Assembly: GCF_001693275.1 (NCBI RefSeq)
Contig: NZ_CP016477.1
Location: forward strand, 992,001 to 1,056,000
Length of the DNA: 64,000 bases
From: Picosynechococcus sp. PCC 7117
Lineage (GTDB): Bacteria > Cyanobacteriota > Cyanobacteriia > Cyanobacteriales > MRBY01
Direction: 5' to 3'
Part shown: one piece after another, positions 23,876-33,606 of the stretch
Position numbering within the stretch: position 1 is the stretch's first letter
Layout: the number at the start of each line of letters is the position of its first letter
The notes under the pieces: generated by a model
The model's database searches: none
What the model saw: only the letters and a program-made list of their open reading frames with translations
Told to the model about the DNA's origin: nothing
Position numbers and translations under genes: made by a program

Positions 23876-25230
23876 TAGTGAAGTACCCGACGCTGACCTG
23901 ACGGTACAGTGCGGGCTTCCTACCCAACAGACAGCGCCACAGTAGATTTCTTTCGTCCTCTACTATCACGTCTTACATCTGGGCGATAGGCGTTATCCCT
24001 GCTTCCCAAGGAAATAATTCGCAGTCCTTCATCGCGAATGTTCTTAGCCCCATTGACATCTCTGTCGTGTTTAGCGCCACAGTTAGAACATTGCCAATGT
24101 CTTACATCAAGCGGAAGGCTGCTTACTTGATATAGACAGTCATTACAGGTTTTAGAACTAGGAAAGAAGCGATCTACTTCTATGTAAACCTTCCCTTCCC
24201 ACTCAGCCTTGTAATTAAGCATGGTACAAAAACTACCCCATCCTACTTGGCTGATCGCCTTGGATAGAGAGCGGTTCTTTACCATGCCACGTATATTAAG
24301 ACTTTCTACGCAGATGACTTGGTTTTCGTCGACTATCCTGCGCGATAGCTTGTGGTGAAAGTCTTCCCTGCACCTTGAGATTTTGCTATGTATCTTGGCT
24401 ATCTGTTTACGAGCTTTATTCCGATTATTGCTATCCTTAACCCGTCTTGACAAACGCCGTTGCTTACACTTGAGGTTTCTTTCGTGCCTTACCAGCCAGC
24501 GCGGGTTGTCAAACTTGGAGCCATCACTGGTAATCGCAAAATGTGTTAGTCCGAGATCAATGCCGACTGCTTTCCCCTTGACCGATTGTTCGGGGTTATC
24601 TTTTCCATCGTCAGTCAAGATAGAAGCATAGTATTGACCGTAGCAGTTCATTGATACCGTGACAGTTTTGATCTTTCCCTCAATTGGTCTGTGTAGCTTA
24701 GCTGCTACTTCCCCTAGCATTGGGAGCTTAATTGCGCTTCCTAGCATCTTAACATTTTGAGGAAAATGTATCGACTGTTGATGATGCTTTGACTTGAATC
24801 TTGGGTACTGAGCTCTTCCTTCAAAGAAGTTATTGAAAGCGACACCAAGATTAAGACAAACCTGCTGTAGACACTGAGAATAAGTCAGCTTAAGCCACTC
24901 ATACTCTTTCTTTAGTTGCGGTATCTGCTTCTTAACGGCATAGCCCGATAAGCCTTTACCCGTCTCTTTATAGGTCTCGTTCATCAAGCTAAGACAATAG
25001 TTCCACAGCCAACGGCAATTACCAAACGCCTGTGATAGCCTCTGTTTTTGCTGCTCGTCTGGATAAAGTCTTACCTTAATAGCCCGTAACATTAGAGTAA
25101 AAAGCTTTTGTTATAAATTATTGTAGTCTATTAATTTAGTCTTATACGTGCTCCCTATCGGTCGCTGCTTCTCATCCCGACTCCGAATTAGGGATTACGG
25201 AGCGATGCTTCCCCGCGATTAGCTAAACAA
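23876..25230 (-). mobile_element. IS200/IS605-type element with TnpB only
   Basis: One tnpB gene with no tnpA. After the tnpB stop the minus strand reads GAAGCCCGCACTGTACC, then a stem GTACC/GGTAC, ending in TTCAC at about 23876, which resembles the structured right end and guide-RNA scaffold of such elements. The left limit is uncertain; structured sequence extends to about 25230. It lies between the subtilase and pgi. Confidence 0.55.
23920..25092 (-). CDS. tnpB: RNA-guided endonuclease TnpB
   Basis: A 390-residue TnpB. An N-terminal helix-turn-helix domain (VRLYPDEQQKQRLSQAFG) is followed by an OB-like region, then the split RuvC nuclease: D179 in AVGIDLGL, E263 in CVESLNI, and the last Asp in HDRDVNGAKN (343/345). 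A four-Cys zinc finger is formed by C316, C319, C335 and C338. All active-site residues are present, so nuclease function is plausible; TnpB uses a transcript from the element's right end as guide. It lacks HIP1 and has AT-rich codon use, fitting a mobile gene. Confidence 0.93.
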   Translation of the reverse strand: MLRAIKVRLYPDEQQKQRLSQAFGNCRWLWNYCLSLMNETYKETGKGLSGYAVKKQIPQLKKEYEWLKLTYSQCLQQVCLNLGVAFNNFFEGRAQYPRFKSKHHQQSIHFPQNVKMLGSAIKLPMLGEVAAKLHRPIEGKIKTVTVSMNCYGQYYASILTDDGKDNPEQSVKGKAVGIDLGLTHFAITSDGSKFDNPRWLVRHERNLKCKQRRLSRRVKDSNNRNKARKQIAKIHSKISRCREDFHHKLSRRIVDENQVICVESLNIRGMVKNRSLSKAISQVGWGSFCTMLNYKAEWEGKVYIEVDRFFPSSKTCNDCLYQVSSLPLDVRHWQCSNCGAKHDRDVNGAKNIRDEGLRIISLGSRDNAYRPDVRRDSRGRKKSTVALSVG

Positions 25231-25311
25231 TGTGAATTGCTACATAAATTGGCACCGACCTCTAGTTAAACTTAACGTAAATCATCAAAAAACAGGTTGA
25301 GAAGTTTATAT

Positions 25312-26898
25312 ATGGATACCGCCGCACTCTGGCAACGTTACCAAGCTTGGCTCTACTACCATCCGGAACTCGAATTTTACGTCGATATCAGTCGGATGGG
25401 CTTTGATGAGGCGTTTGTACAAGGTTTACAACCGAAGTTTGCAAAGGCATTTCAAGATTTAAAAGCGATCGAAGCCGGGGCGATCGCCAACCCCGATGAA
25501 GGCAGAATGGTGGGTCACTATTGGTTGCGTAACCCTGATCTTGCCCCCAATGCGGAACTAAAAGCAGATATTGTTGACACCCTCGAAAAAGTCGAAAAAT
25601 TTGCCAAGGCAGTTCATGCGGGAGAAATTAAGGCTCCCGGTGGTGTGCCGTTTACAGATATTCTCTCCATTGGCATTGGCGGGTCTGCCCTCGGCCCCCA
25701 ATTTGTCGCCGAAGCCCTCGCCGATGTGGATGCGCCGTTAAAGATCCATTTCATCGATAACACCGATCCCGACGGCATTGACCGCACCCTCGCCCAGGTC
25801 AAAGATCGACTGAATACCACCTTGGCGATCGTCATTTCTAAATCTGGCGGTACCCCCGAAACCCGGAACGGCATGGTTGAGGTAAAAAATTTCTACAAAG
25901 CCCACAAAATTGATTTCTCTTCCCATGCAGTAGCGATTACCGGAATTGGCTCCAAACTCGAAAATGTGGCGAAATCCGAGCATTGGCTGACCACCTTCCC
26001 GATGCATGACTGGGTGGGCGGTCGGACTTCCGAATTGTCAGCCGTGGGTTTAGTTGCCGCCGCGTTACAAGGGATTAATATTCGGGCAATGCTTGACGGC
26101 GCAAAAACTATGGACGATGCCACCCGCATTCCTGAACTAAAACAAAATCCGGCGGCATTATTGGCTCTGGCTTGGTATTACTCCGGCAATGGCAGGGGCG
26201 AGAAGGATATGGTGATTTTGCCCTATAAAGACCGTTTATTGCTCTTTAGTCGCTATTTGCAGCAACTGATCATGGAATCCCTCGGCAAAGAAGAGGATCT
26301 CGATGGCAATAAGGTCTACCAAGGAATTGCTGTTTACGGGAATAAAGGTTCCACTGACCAGCACGCCTATGTGCAACAACTGCGAGAAGGGGTTCCCAAT
26401 TTCTTCGCGACCTTTATCGAAGTGTTAGGCGATCGCCAAGGTGACTCTATCGATATCGAAAATGGCGCAACTAGCGGTGATTTTCTCTCCGGCTTTTTGC
26501 TCGGCACCCGCGAAGCCCTCTATGACAATGGCAGGGACTCGATCACCATTACCGTTCCCGATGTCAATGCCCGTACTGTCGGTGCCCTGATTGCCCTCTA
26601 TGAACGGGCTGTCACGATCTATGCGTCTTTGGTGAATATCAACGCTTACCACCAACCTGGCGTCGAAGCTGGGAAAAAAGCAGCCGCATCAGTGCTCGAT
26701 CTCCAGAAAAAAGTGGTGGATGCGGTAACGACGAGTGAGTCCCCTCTGACCCTCGATAGTCTAGCGATTAAAGTCGGGGCAGTTGAACAAATTGAGGTGA
26801 TTTACAAAATTGTTCGTCATCTGGCTGCCAATAGTCGCGCTTTGAAATTAGAGGGCAATCCGGCTCAACCCAGTGCGCTAAAAATTAGTCGTCTCTAA
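25312..26898 (+). CDS. pgi: glucose-6-phosphate isomerase
   Basis: Interconverts glucose-6-phosphate and fructose-6-phosphate in glycolysis, gluconeogenesis and the oxidative pentose pathway. 528 residues from [10 protein letters not shown]; an in-frame upstream start at 25297 is less likely. SIS-domain motifs: [39 protein letters not shown] and [11 protein letters not shown], the last holding catalytic His. Strong HIP1 content marks it as resident. It is transcribed alone. Confidence 0.96.
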   Translation: MDTAALWQRYQAWLYYHPELEFYVDISRMGFDEAFVQGLQPKFAKAFQDLKAIEAGAIANPDEGRMVGHYWLRNPDLAPNAELKADIVDTLEKVEKFAKAVHAGEIKAPGGVPFTDILSIGIGGSALGPQFVAEALADVDAPLKIHFIDNTDPDGIDRTLAQVKDRLNTTLAIVISKSGGTPETRNGMVEVKNFYKAHKIDFSSHAVAITGIGSKLENVAKSEHWLTTFPMHDWVGGRTSELSAVGLVAAALQGINIRAMLDGAKTMDDATRIPELKQNPAALLALAWYYSGNGRGEKDMVILPYKDRLLLFSRYLQQLIMESLGKEEDLDGNKVYQGIAVYGNKGSTDQHAYVQQLREGVPNFFATFIEVLGDRQGDSIDIENGATSGDFLSGFLLGTREALYDNGRDSITITVPDVNARTVGALIALYERAVTIYASLVNINAYHQPGVEAGKKAAASVLDLQKKVVDAVTTSESPLTLDSLAIKVGAVEQIEVIYKIVRHLAANSRALKLEGNPAQPSALKISRL

Positions 26899-26921
26899 GT
26901 TCAGAATGTCTCACATTCAAG

Positions 26922-27473
26922 CTATGGCTGACCTGTTATGCGCTCCAGGATAAAGAAAAATGGCTGGGTAGATTGCTTGAAATCCATCACACCAAACACC
27001 TGATTTTCGTTGATTTTCCTAAAGGAATCGTTGATGGGCAGGCAGTCATAGATCATGGTGGCGCTGACTTTGCCACGGTATTTCATCATTCGGAGTCTGG
27101 CTTGGCTTTTTTCGGTTTTAAATAGGCCATTGAGCAACCCCAGAAACGGTTTAAAGGCCGGGTTTTGGGGCATGGGCAATTTCAAGACCATCTCCATGGT
27201 TTTGAGATTGGGAGCTACCTTGAAAATTTCTCCCTGACGACCAGAAAAAAGTAGGGGATGTACGGTTTCCGGGTCGATAAATTCTTTGCCGTACCAGTTA
27301 CCTAACTCCAGCAGACCATCCATTGGGTGCCCTGTATAAATTCCCCGGCCTCGCCACCGTCCCCACATAAAGTCCAGATCAACGGTTTCGAGGCTGTCAA
27401 AGAGTTCAAGGGCTTCCTGGGTCGTACCTTGGCCTGTTTGCAAAATGCTTGGTAACTCAGTTGTGGTCGTCAT
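26922..27473 (-). CDS. GXWXG/DUF4334-domain protein
   Basis: A protein of about 183 residues with an N-terminal GXWXG motif (MWGRWRGRGIYTGHPM) and the following DUF4334 domain (ending GVMDFKQSTQPFFFILER). Function of the family is unknown; members are small soluble proteins. I take the ATG before TTTTELP (27473), which has GGAGAG upstream; a start at 27512 is also open but has no ribosome site. It converges with pgi, 23 bases apart. Confidence 0.78.
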   Translation of the reverse strand: MTTTTELPSILQTGQGTTQEALELFDSLETVDLDFMWGRWRGRGIYTGHPMDGLLELGNWYGKEFIDPETVHPLLFSGRQGEIFKVAPNLKTMEMVLKLPMPQNPAFKPFLGLLNGLFKTEKSQARLRMMKYRGKVSATMIYDCLPINDSFRKINENQVFGVMDFKQSTQPFFFILERITGQP

Positions 27474-27676
27474 CGGCGATCGCTCTCCATCAATGTTTGG
27501 GGTCATTTCCATAGGCTAACAAGAAATTCAGGCAGTGATAGATCTTGAGAAAAGCGAGTTTTTTAGATGGGAGGCTGGCGACAATAAAAAATCAAAGCTA
27601 GATTAGAGTTCCTATGGCGCTACGTTTTCGATAAATATCAAATATTATTCTTTGATTAAGCATCGTGGTTTAAATA

Positions 27677-28132
27677 ATGGTGAATGCACAATCTCAAATA
27701 TCCATGCAAGTTTTATATGACCAAGATTTTAATCTTTGGCTTGCGGAAACAGTACGTTCTCTCAAGGAAGGAAAATTGTCGGAGATTGACTATGGAAATT
27801 TGATTGAGGAACTAGAAACCATGGGCCGGAGCGAGAAAAATGCCCTTAAAAGCAATTTAAAAATACTCCTGATGCATCTTCTCAAATATCAGTTTCAGCC
27901 CGAAAAAAGAACCAATAGTTGGCGTTACACGATTACGGAACACCGCCAAAGAATTTTAGACAGTTTAGAAATCAGTCCGAGTTTAAAAGGATTTTTTGAA
28001 CAAGAATTTGAACGCTGTTATCAAAATGCCCGCCGTTTAGCTGCTGATGAAACAGGAATTTCTATTGGCAATTTTCCCAAGATTTCACCCTTTACAATCC
28101 CAGAAAGTCTTGATTTAGATTATTTGCCCTGA
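27677..28132 (+). CDS. DUF29-family protein
   Basis: A 151-residue helical protein with the DUF29 signature: LYDQDFNLWLAETVRSLKEG, then DYGNLIEELETMGRSEKNAL, LLMHLLKYQFQPE and SWRYTITEHRQRI. DUF29 proteins are abundant in cyanobacteria, often next to addiction-like or restriction-like genes, with no proven function. Here it directly precedes a Uma2 gene. AT-rich with few HIP1 sites. Confidence 0.88.
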   Translation: MVNAQSQISMQVLYDQDFNLWLAETVRSLKEGKLSEIDYGNLIEELETMGRSEKNALKSNLKILLMHLLKYQFQPEKRTNSWRYTITEHRQRILDSLEISPSLKGFFEQEFERCYQNARRLAADETGISIGNFPKISPFTIPESLDLDYLP

Positions 28133-28225
28133 TTTTTGAGTTGCCATATTCTCGGCGCTGAGCAGTGGGCGATCGCCCCAGAAGACATCGACTACACTAA
28201 AAATATCAATACTCCCAGAAAAACC

Positions 28226-28789
28226 ATGGTTGCCAATGCAGTTCGCTGGACAGTACAGGATCTCGAAGCCATGCCCGACGATGGCGGCTGGAAACGCTAT
28301 GAAATTATTGATGGAGAATTAATCGTGACCCGCGCGCCCCATATTTTTCATCAAAGTGCTGCCAGTCGGCTTCACATCGCCCTAGGTAATTGGTCAGACC
28401 AATCAGGTCTTGGTCGTGTTTTTGAGGCTCCAGGGGTGGTCTTCTCTCCGAATGATGGCGTGATTCCAGATGTGGTGTGGGTGAGCAATGCGCGTCTCGA
28501 AACGGGTGTGGATGAGTCGGGGCATTTTACCGTTGCGCCGGAACTAATGATCGAAATTCTCTCGGCGGGCAAATTGAATGAGCAGCGGGATAAAGAGGCA
28601 AAGCGTAAATTGTATTCGCTCTATGGGGTGCAGGAATATTGGGTGGTGGATTGGCGACTGAAAGCCATTGAGGTCTATCGGCGCAATCAGGCGCAGTTGG
28701 AGTTGGTCTGTACTTTACTGGGTGATGATGCTCTCACTTCACCTTTATTACCCGATTTTGCGATCGCCATTGATCAGGTCTTTCGTTAA
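28226..28789 (+). CDS. Uma2-family putative endonuclease (DUF820)
   Basis: A 187-residue protein of the Uma2/DUF820 family, a PD-(D/E)XK-like nuclease fold greatly expanded in cyanobacteria. Core elements: YEIIDGELIVTRAPH, GVIPDVVWVSNARL (acidic residue), APELMIEILSAG (Glu) and KRKLYSLYGVQEYWVVDW (Lys and following strand). Start at MVANAVRW; an upstream reading from 28136 exists. Role unknown. The stop overlaps that of the convergent M42 gene by four bases. Confidence 0.87.
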   Translation: MVANAVRWTVQDLEAMPDDGGWKRYEIIDGELIVTRAPHIFHQSAASRLHIALGNWSDQSGLGRVFEAPGVVFSPNDGVIPDVVWVSNARLETGVDESGHFTVAPELMIEILSAGKLNEQRDKEAKRKLYSLYGVQEYWVVDWRLKAIEVYRRNQAQLELVCTLLGDDALTSPLLPDFAIAIDQVFR

Positions 28790-29844
28790 GCTCGACTTTT
28801 CGGATGCTGACAGTAGGCGAACAAAATATCAATGCAGTGGGCGATCGCCCCAAGGTGAGCAATCTCGTAACCATGGGTATTTTCCGTGGGGAAACTGAGG
28901 CAAGCGCCCCGGCACACATGGCCAAATTTCATCGCAATGGAAGCATCACTACCGAATCCTTGGATAATCGCCTGTTGGAGCGGTCGGTGAATGCCAGCGG
29001 CGGCAGTGATAATTTCTTGATTCAAGCCTTCATCGTAGATCCCGTAACCATCCTGGGACAGTAACACGGGCCGATCCCCAGCGGCGATCGCATATTCCCG
29101 CGCCAGGGGACAAATTTCCAGGGCAACTAAGGCATCGAGTTGAGTATTTTGACTGAAGTAGAGCGCTCCCACAGCCCCCACTTCCTCCTTTGCTGAGGCG
29201 ACCAGATAAACATCTTGGGGGGGATTTTTGAGTCGTTGGGCCAGTTCAATCAGAATGACGAGGGAGGCTTTGTTATCGAGGGTGTAGCTGGCGATGTAAT
29301 TTTTCAGGCGGAACGGTTTTTTGCGGTGTTTCCCGACTACGACCCGACTCCCCGGCCGCACCCCAGCGGCAAGCAGTTCACTACTATGACACTTCGTTTC
29401 CAGCCAAGCCTGGTGCCACTGGACGGGTTTTTCCGTTTGCAGTAGTTTCTGGGGGGACTCATGGGAAACGTGGCGCGACCCAAAGCTCAAAATCCCGGAA
29501 ATCGTTGTGTTATCACCGAGGATATCCATCACCCCTTCGCCGTAGATCCAGGGATAAGCCCCACCTAAAGCTCGAATTTCCACGCGACCCGTGCGTTCAT
29601 CCACCTGTTTAACGATCGCCCCGATTTCATCTTTGTGGGCGGTGATGGCGATCGCCCCTGCTTCCGGATTCTGACCAGGAATTTTCACGATGATATTGCC
29701 AGCGCGGTCTTGCCAATGGTTCACCCCAAGTTTGGCGAATAGAGCGAGGAGATAATGGTCAATTTCTGTTTCTTGGCCACTGGGAGAATGGTGCATGACT
29801 AAGGTAGAAATTTGCTCAAAAAGCAGGTCAAAATCGTGGCTCAT
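28786..29844 (-). CDS. M42-family metallo-aminopeptidase
   Basis: Di-metal aminopeptidase of the M42 (glutamyl aminopeptidase/endoglucanase-like) family, 352 residues from MSHDFDLLFEQ. Metal and catalytic motifs: ITAHKDEIGAIV (His), YTLDNKAS (Asp), SAKEEVGAVGA (Glu pair), LEICPLA and PTENTHGYEIAH (His). It probably trims peptides in the cytoplasm. An upstream extension to 29958 has no family resemblance. Confidence 0.88.
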   Translation of the reverse strand: MSHDFDLLFEQISTLVMHHSPSGQETEIDHYLLALFAKLGVNHWQDRAGNIIVKIPGQNPEAGAIAITAHKDEIGAIVKQVDERTGRVEIRALGGAYPWIYGEGVMDILGDNTTISGILSFGSRHVSHESPQKLLQTEKPVQWHQAWLETKCHSSELLAAGVRPGSRVVVGKHRKKPFRLKNYIASYTLDNKASLVILIELAQRLKNPPQDVYLVASAKEEVGAVGALYFSQNTQLDALVALEICPLAREYAIAAGDRPVLLSQDGYGIYDEGLNQEIITAAAGIHRPLQQAIIQGFGSDASIAMKFGHVCRGACLSFPTENTHGYEIAHLGAIAHCIDILFAYCQHPKSRA

Positions 29845-29956
29845 GGTCAAAAAAAGTTGTGGAGAATAGAGAAAAAATAAGGAAAATCGCCCCCACAATT
29901 CTCGCAACTTTATCTGAAGAAAAACAGAAGTGCGGGAAGGAGCGATCGCCAATGTC

Positions 29957-29989
29957 AAGTCCCCCTTCCGAAGGGGGATTTAGGGGGAT
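29957..29989. repeat. intergenic palindromic repeat, copy 2
   Basis: On the minus strand CCCCCTAAATCCCCC, TTCGGAA loop side, GGGGGACTT, the same design as 5473-5503 with a different loop. Lies between the gpx stop and the M42 gene. Confidence 0.7.
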
Positions 29990-29992
29990 GTA

Positions 29993-30457
29993 TTAACCCA
30001 AAGCTTTTTCAATGGCCGCTTTCAGGTTTGCGTCATCAGGGGCCGTCTGGGGCTCAAAGCGTTCGATGACTTCACCGTCACGGCCGACGAGGAATTTGCC
30101 GAAGTTCCAGGCGATGTCGGGGCCATTTCCCACGAGGAACTGGTACAGAGGGCTGCGGTTTGCGCCGTTGACATCCTGCTTTTCAAGGAGCGTAAAATCT
30201 ACGTCATATTTGGTCTTGGTGAAATCTTTGATTTCGTCAGGGGTGCCGGGTTCCTGGGCGCCGAACTGATTACAAGGAACGCCGACAATCACCAAACCGC
30301 GATCGCCATATTCTTGATCGAGGGCAACCAGGCCACTGTACTGGGGCGTCAAGCCGCATTTGCTCGCTACATTCACGAATAAAACGACTTTATTTTCGAG
30401 GGTTTCCGGGCTGAGGGGCGCGCCGTCTAGGGTTTTTAACACTGTGGGTAAAGCCAT
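29993..30457 (-). CDS. gpx: glutathione peroxidase-family thiol peroxidase
   Basis: A 154-residue GPx-like peroxidase reducing hydroperoxides. Active-site Cys34 lies in VASKCGLTPQY; the Gln and Trp of the catalytic triad are in PCNQFGAQEPG and IAWNFGKFLV. It is the Cys, not selenocysteine, type; cyanobacterial relatives prefer NADPH or thioredoxin over glutathione (family knowledge). Monocistronic. Confidence 0.92.
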   Translation of the reverse strand: MALPTVLKTLDGAPLSPETLENKVVLFVNVASKCGLTPQYSGLVALDQEYGDRGLVIVGVPCNQFGAQEPGTPDEIKDFTKTKYDVDFTLLEKQDVNGANRSPLYQFLVGNGPDIAWNFGKFLVGRDGEVIERFEPQTAPDDANLKAAIEKALG

Positions 30458-30598
30458 GGTGATGATTACGAATTATTACGACAGTTCCCATTATCGGGGA
30501 TCGACGGGGAGCAGGGGTAGGCTCGGTCAAAATTTTTCGGGACAGGCCCCCACATACTAAACTAAGGGGCAACTTTCCATCGCGCATCCCGCCCACCC

Positions 30599-31588
30599 AT
30601 GACGAAAAAGGTCTTTATCACTGGCGCTAGTGGCTGCATTGGCCATTACCTTGCTGAAACGTTTATTTACCACACCGATTACGAGCTTTATCTGTTGGTG
30701 CGATCGCCCGAAAAATTACGCTTCAACACCGAAGCCCGGGGCGGCATTCATGTGGTGCAGGGGGATTTATTAGATATTGAGCAGCAGGCAGACCTCCTGA
30801 AAACGATTAACGTGGCGATCTTGGCGGCCACAGCCTGGGGTGGTGCCCAGGAATCCTTTGAAACCAACGTGGTAAAAACCGCCCAGCTTATTGATCTGCT
30901 CGATCCAGAAATTTGCGAACAGGTAATTTATTTTTCTACGGCGAGTATTCTGGGGCGCAACAATGAAGTGCTCACGGAGGCCCGGGACTTTGGCACCGAC
31001 TACATCCGCACGAAATACGAGTGTTACCAAAAGCTCGGCACCTTAAAATTAGCACCGAAAATTTCCGTGGTTTTCCCCACCCTGGTGGCAGGGGGCGGTG
31101 AAAATAAACCCTTTTCCCATCTGTCGGGGGGCCTGCGGGATCACATTAAATGGCTATCCATCGCCAAGTTCCTCAGTGCTGACGGCAGTTTCCACTTTAT
31201 CCACGGTGAAGATATTGCGCGGGTCGTGCGCCATCTGGCAGAAAATCCACCAACCATCCACTTTGATTTGCCCCCCGGAGAATTAGACCCCGATCGCCAG
31301 TTTGTGTTGGGCAATGAACCGTTAACCGCCGACAGGGCGATCGCCGAATTGTGTGAGCACATGGGCCAAAAAATTTACTTTAAAATTCCTCTGTCCCTGT
31401 GGTTGGCGAATTTCATTATTAAAGTTTTTCGGATTCAGTTGGCGGCCTGGGATCGCTTTTGCATCGACTACCGCCATTTCACCTACGGCAAAACCTACAA
31501 TCCCCGCAGCTTCGGTTTAGAATCCGCTTGCCCAAAACTGAGTGATGTCCTCACCAGCGCTGGCATTCCCCCCCGACGTCGTCCTTAA
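30599..31588 (+). CDS. NAD(P)-dependent epimerase/dehydratase
   Basis: A 329-residue extended SDR protein. The nucleotide-binding motif is FITGASGCIGHYLAE at the N-terminus, and the active-site helix pairs Ser (YFSTASILG) with DYIRTKYECYQ (Tyr and Lys). Substrate unknown; related proteins act on nucleotide sugars or reduce small ketones. The last bases overlap the stop of the convergent SGNH gene by four. Confidence 0.85.
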   Translation: MTKKVFITGASGCIGHYLAETFIYHTDYELYLLVRSPEKLRFNTEARGGIHVVQGDLLDIEQQADLLKTINVAILAATAWGGAQESFETNVVKTAQLIDLLDPEICEQVIYFSTASILGRNNEVLTEARDFGTDYIRTKYECYQKLGTLKLAPKISVVFPTLVAGGGENKPFSHLSGGLRDHIKWLSIAKFLSADGSFHFIHGEDIARVVRHLAENPPTIHFDLPPGELDPDRQFVLGNEPLTADRAIAELCEHMGQKIYFKIPLSLWLANFIIKVFRIQLAAWDRFCIDYRHFTYGKTYNPRSFGLESACPKLSDVLTSAGIPPRRRP

Positions 31589-32958
31589 TCCAGGAAGAAA
31601 TTTTCCGGGATAATCTGCATCTTTGGTAAATTGGCGATCGCCCCGTAAAGTTGCTCAGCCATCACCTCATTTGCAGCAGCATTAATGTGGATCGGGTCGA
31701 TAAAAGTCGGCGTGGGGAACTGATTATCGAGGCGATAAAAATCAATAAACTCCAGATTATTCGGAAAGTCCTGGGCCAGTTGTTGCAGTGTCTCAGCAAA
31801 CTGGGGGTAATAGGTGGTCATTTTTTCTGTGTAGTTATCCCCAAGCTGCTGGCGAATCGCTGCTTCCGTCGGATCAAGTTGAGCTTCAGGGCGTCCAGTG
31901 ATTTCTGGTTGGAGGGCCACTAACAACGGAATTTGGGCCGCACCACACAGCCCCACCATCTGCGCCAGATTGTCCTGGTAGCGCCCTAGGCGTTCCTGAA
32001 ATTCTGCATCGGAGTTAGGGAGTTGTTGCGCCAAGCCCGTTGTGTTGCGTTCACGAATGCTAAACACTTCGCCCCCTTGGTTTGCTTTGCGGGGGGAAGT
32101 CAAGGCAAAAACGGCCCGCATTAAAGCACTTTGTTCGGCCTTGTTTCGGAAGGATTCCTTGAGGTATTGGTGGAAGTAGGCATCGGGATTTTTGGCAAAT
32201 TCTGCTAATTTCGGAATCTCCGTCGCCGCTTGGTCACTGGGGAGGAGAAGATCTTCATAGCCGTTGAGAAGAACAATCAAATCCGGCTGGTAGGGCAAAA
32301 TCTTCAGGGCAAGCTGGGCCAACTCATTGCCAGAGCTATAGCCAGGTACGGCCACATTCACCACACGGTAGTTTCCCTCTCGAATTTTGGCGGGCAGTTG
32401 GGCCAAGCGATTGCGGGTCGGCGGAAAGAAAGGGAAAACGTCCGGGCGATAGGTGCCGGGGGATTGTCGTTGGTCTTGGACACGGTTTTGGAGACGTTGT
32501 TCGAGGAAAGCGGCGATCGTCTCTTGGTTTGTCTGGGCACCCCGACCAAAGGCGGTGGAATTGCCAAGGATAAACACACGAATTTCATCTTGGGGTTTGG
32601 CGACAGGCAGCGGTTCTTCGTCCCGGAAACCTTGTTCGTTGAGGCTAAAAAATTCACTCTCTTGGCTGCCGACCAGTTCGTAGCCTGTGGCAATGGCTTT
32701 CTGGGCGAGAAGTTCGCCGCGATTGTCTAACCCTTGGTAGACGTTTTGATCGTCATCGACAAATTTTAGGCTGTAGGCGATCGCCTCCTGGGAGAGCTGA
32801 TCATCCTGTCCTTCAAAATAGCCAGACCCAAGCCGAGCCACCACTTCGAGGCCGAGCAGTACCACCGGTACAGCCACCAGGATCGTCCAGGGAGAAACGG
32901 ATTTTTTCTTTTTTCTTCGACCGAGGGACGAGTAACGACGGCGACCGCGACTAAACAT
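31585..32958 (-). CDS. membrane-anchored SGNH/GDSL-like hydrolase
   Basis: A 457-residue protein. A basic N-terminus (GRRRYSSLGRRKKKKS) and one membrane span (WTILVAVPVVLLGLEVVARL) anchor it, with the rest outside. SGNH blocks: block I GNSTAFGRG (Ser), VAVPGYSSGN (Gly), LLNGYEDLL (Asn), and DPIHINAAAN (Asp/His). Such proteins de-esterify or modify surface polysaccharides. The start at 32958 removes an unsupported extension to 33060. Confidence 0.78.
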   Translation of the reverse strand: MFSRGRRRYSSLGRRKKKKSVSPWTILVAVPVVLLGLEVVARLGSGYFEGQDDQLSQEAIAYSLKFVDDDQNVYQGLDNRGELLAQKAIATGYELVGSQESEFFSLNEQGFRDEEPLPVAKPQDEIRVFILGNSTAFGRGAQTNQETIAAFLEQRLQNRVQDQRQSPGTYRPDVFPFFPPTRNRLAQLPAKIREGNYRVVNVAVPGYSSGNELAQLALKILPYQPDLIVLLNGYEDLLLPSDQAATEIPKLAEFAKNPDAYFHQYLKESFRNKAEQSALMRAVFALTSPRKANQGGEVFSIRERNTTGLAQQLPNSDAEFQERLGRYQDNLAQMVGLCGAAQIPLLVALQPEITGRPEAQLDPTEAAIRQQLGDNYTEKMTTYYPQFAETLQQLAQDFPNNLEFIDFYRLDNQFPTPTFIDPIHINAAANEVMAEQLYGAIANLPKMQIIPENFFLD

Positions 32959-33100
32959 GTACGCTTTCCTTTTACGAGAGAATTTCCAACTATTTTCAAG
33001 GGAGATGGCCCATTTGTCATGGGGAATTTGTGCTTTTCCGGGGAGGAATTTGGGGTACACTGCAAAATTGCGATCGCCCCTTAGCTGAAAAAAATTGACA

Positions 33101-33574
33101 ATGGCCTATAAATTATTATTCGTTTGCCTCGGTAATATCTGCCGTTCCCCCTCCGCCGAAAATATTATGCGGCATCTCCTGAAACAAGAAGGTTTAAGCA
33201 ATAAAATTCTCTGCGATTCGGCCGGGACTTCTAGCTATCACATAGGAGCAGCTCCAGACCGACGGATGCAGGCAGCGGCCCAAAAGCGCGATATTCGTCT
33301 GGTGGGTAGCGCCCGGCAATTTTCCCGCGCTGATTTTGAAGCATTTGACCTGATCCTGGCAATGGATCGCGCTAATTATCGTGACATTTTGTCCCTAGAC
33401 CGGGCGGATATCTATGGCGAAAAAGTTAAAATGATGTGTGACTACGCCACGAATTTTCCCGACAGCGAAGTGCCAGATCCCTACTACGGCGGCCAATCGG
33501 GTTTTGACTATGTGATTGATTTGCTCCTCGATGCCTGCCAAGGACTCCTCCAGGAGATTAAACAGGAAATGTGA
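33101..33574 (+). CDS. low-molecular-weight protein-tyrosine phosphatase
   Basis: A 157-residue LMW-PTP. The P-loop VCLGNICRSPSAE holds the nucleophile Cys9 and Arg15; the general acid Asp is in VPDPYYGG. It removes phosphate from tyrosine in proteins and often controls polysaccharide synthesis or light-harvesting in cyanobacteria (family knowledge). Followed 32 bases later by the CAP protein in the same direction. Confidence 0.92.
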   Translation: MAYKLLFVCLGNICRSPSAENIMRHLLKQEGLSNKILCDSAGTSSYHIGAAPDRRMQAAAQKRDIRLVGSARQFSRADFEAFDLILAMDRANYRDILSLDRADIYGEKVKMMCDYATNFPDSEVPDPYYGGQSGFDYVIDLLLDACQGLLQEIKQEM

Positions 33575-33606
33575 TGGTGTAGGCAGTTTATTTTCTCGGT
33601 CACACC

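Noticed and set aside
29957-29989. Terminator for gpx
   Set aside because: The hairpin is strong, but no U-tract follows on the gpx strand; kept as a repeat instead.
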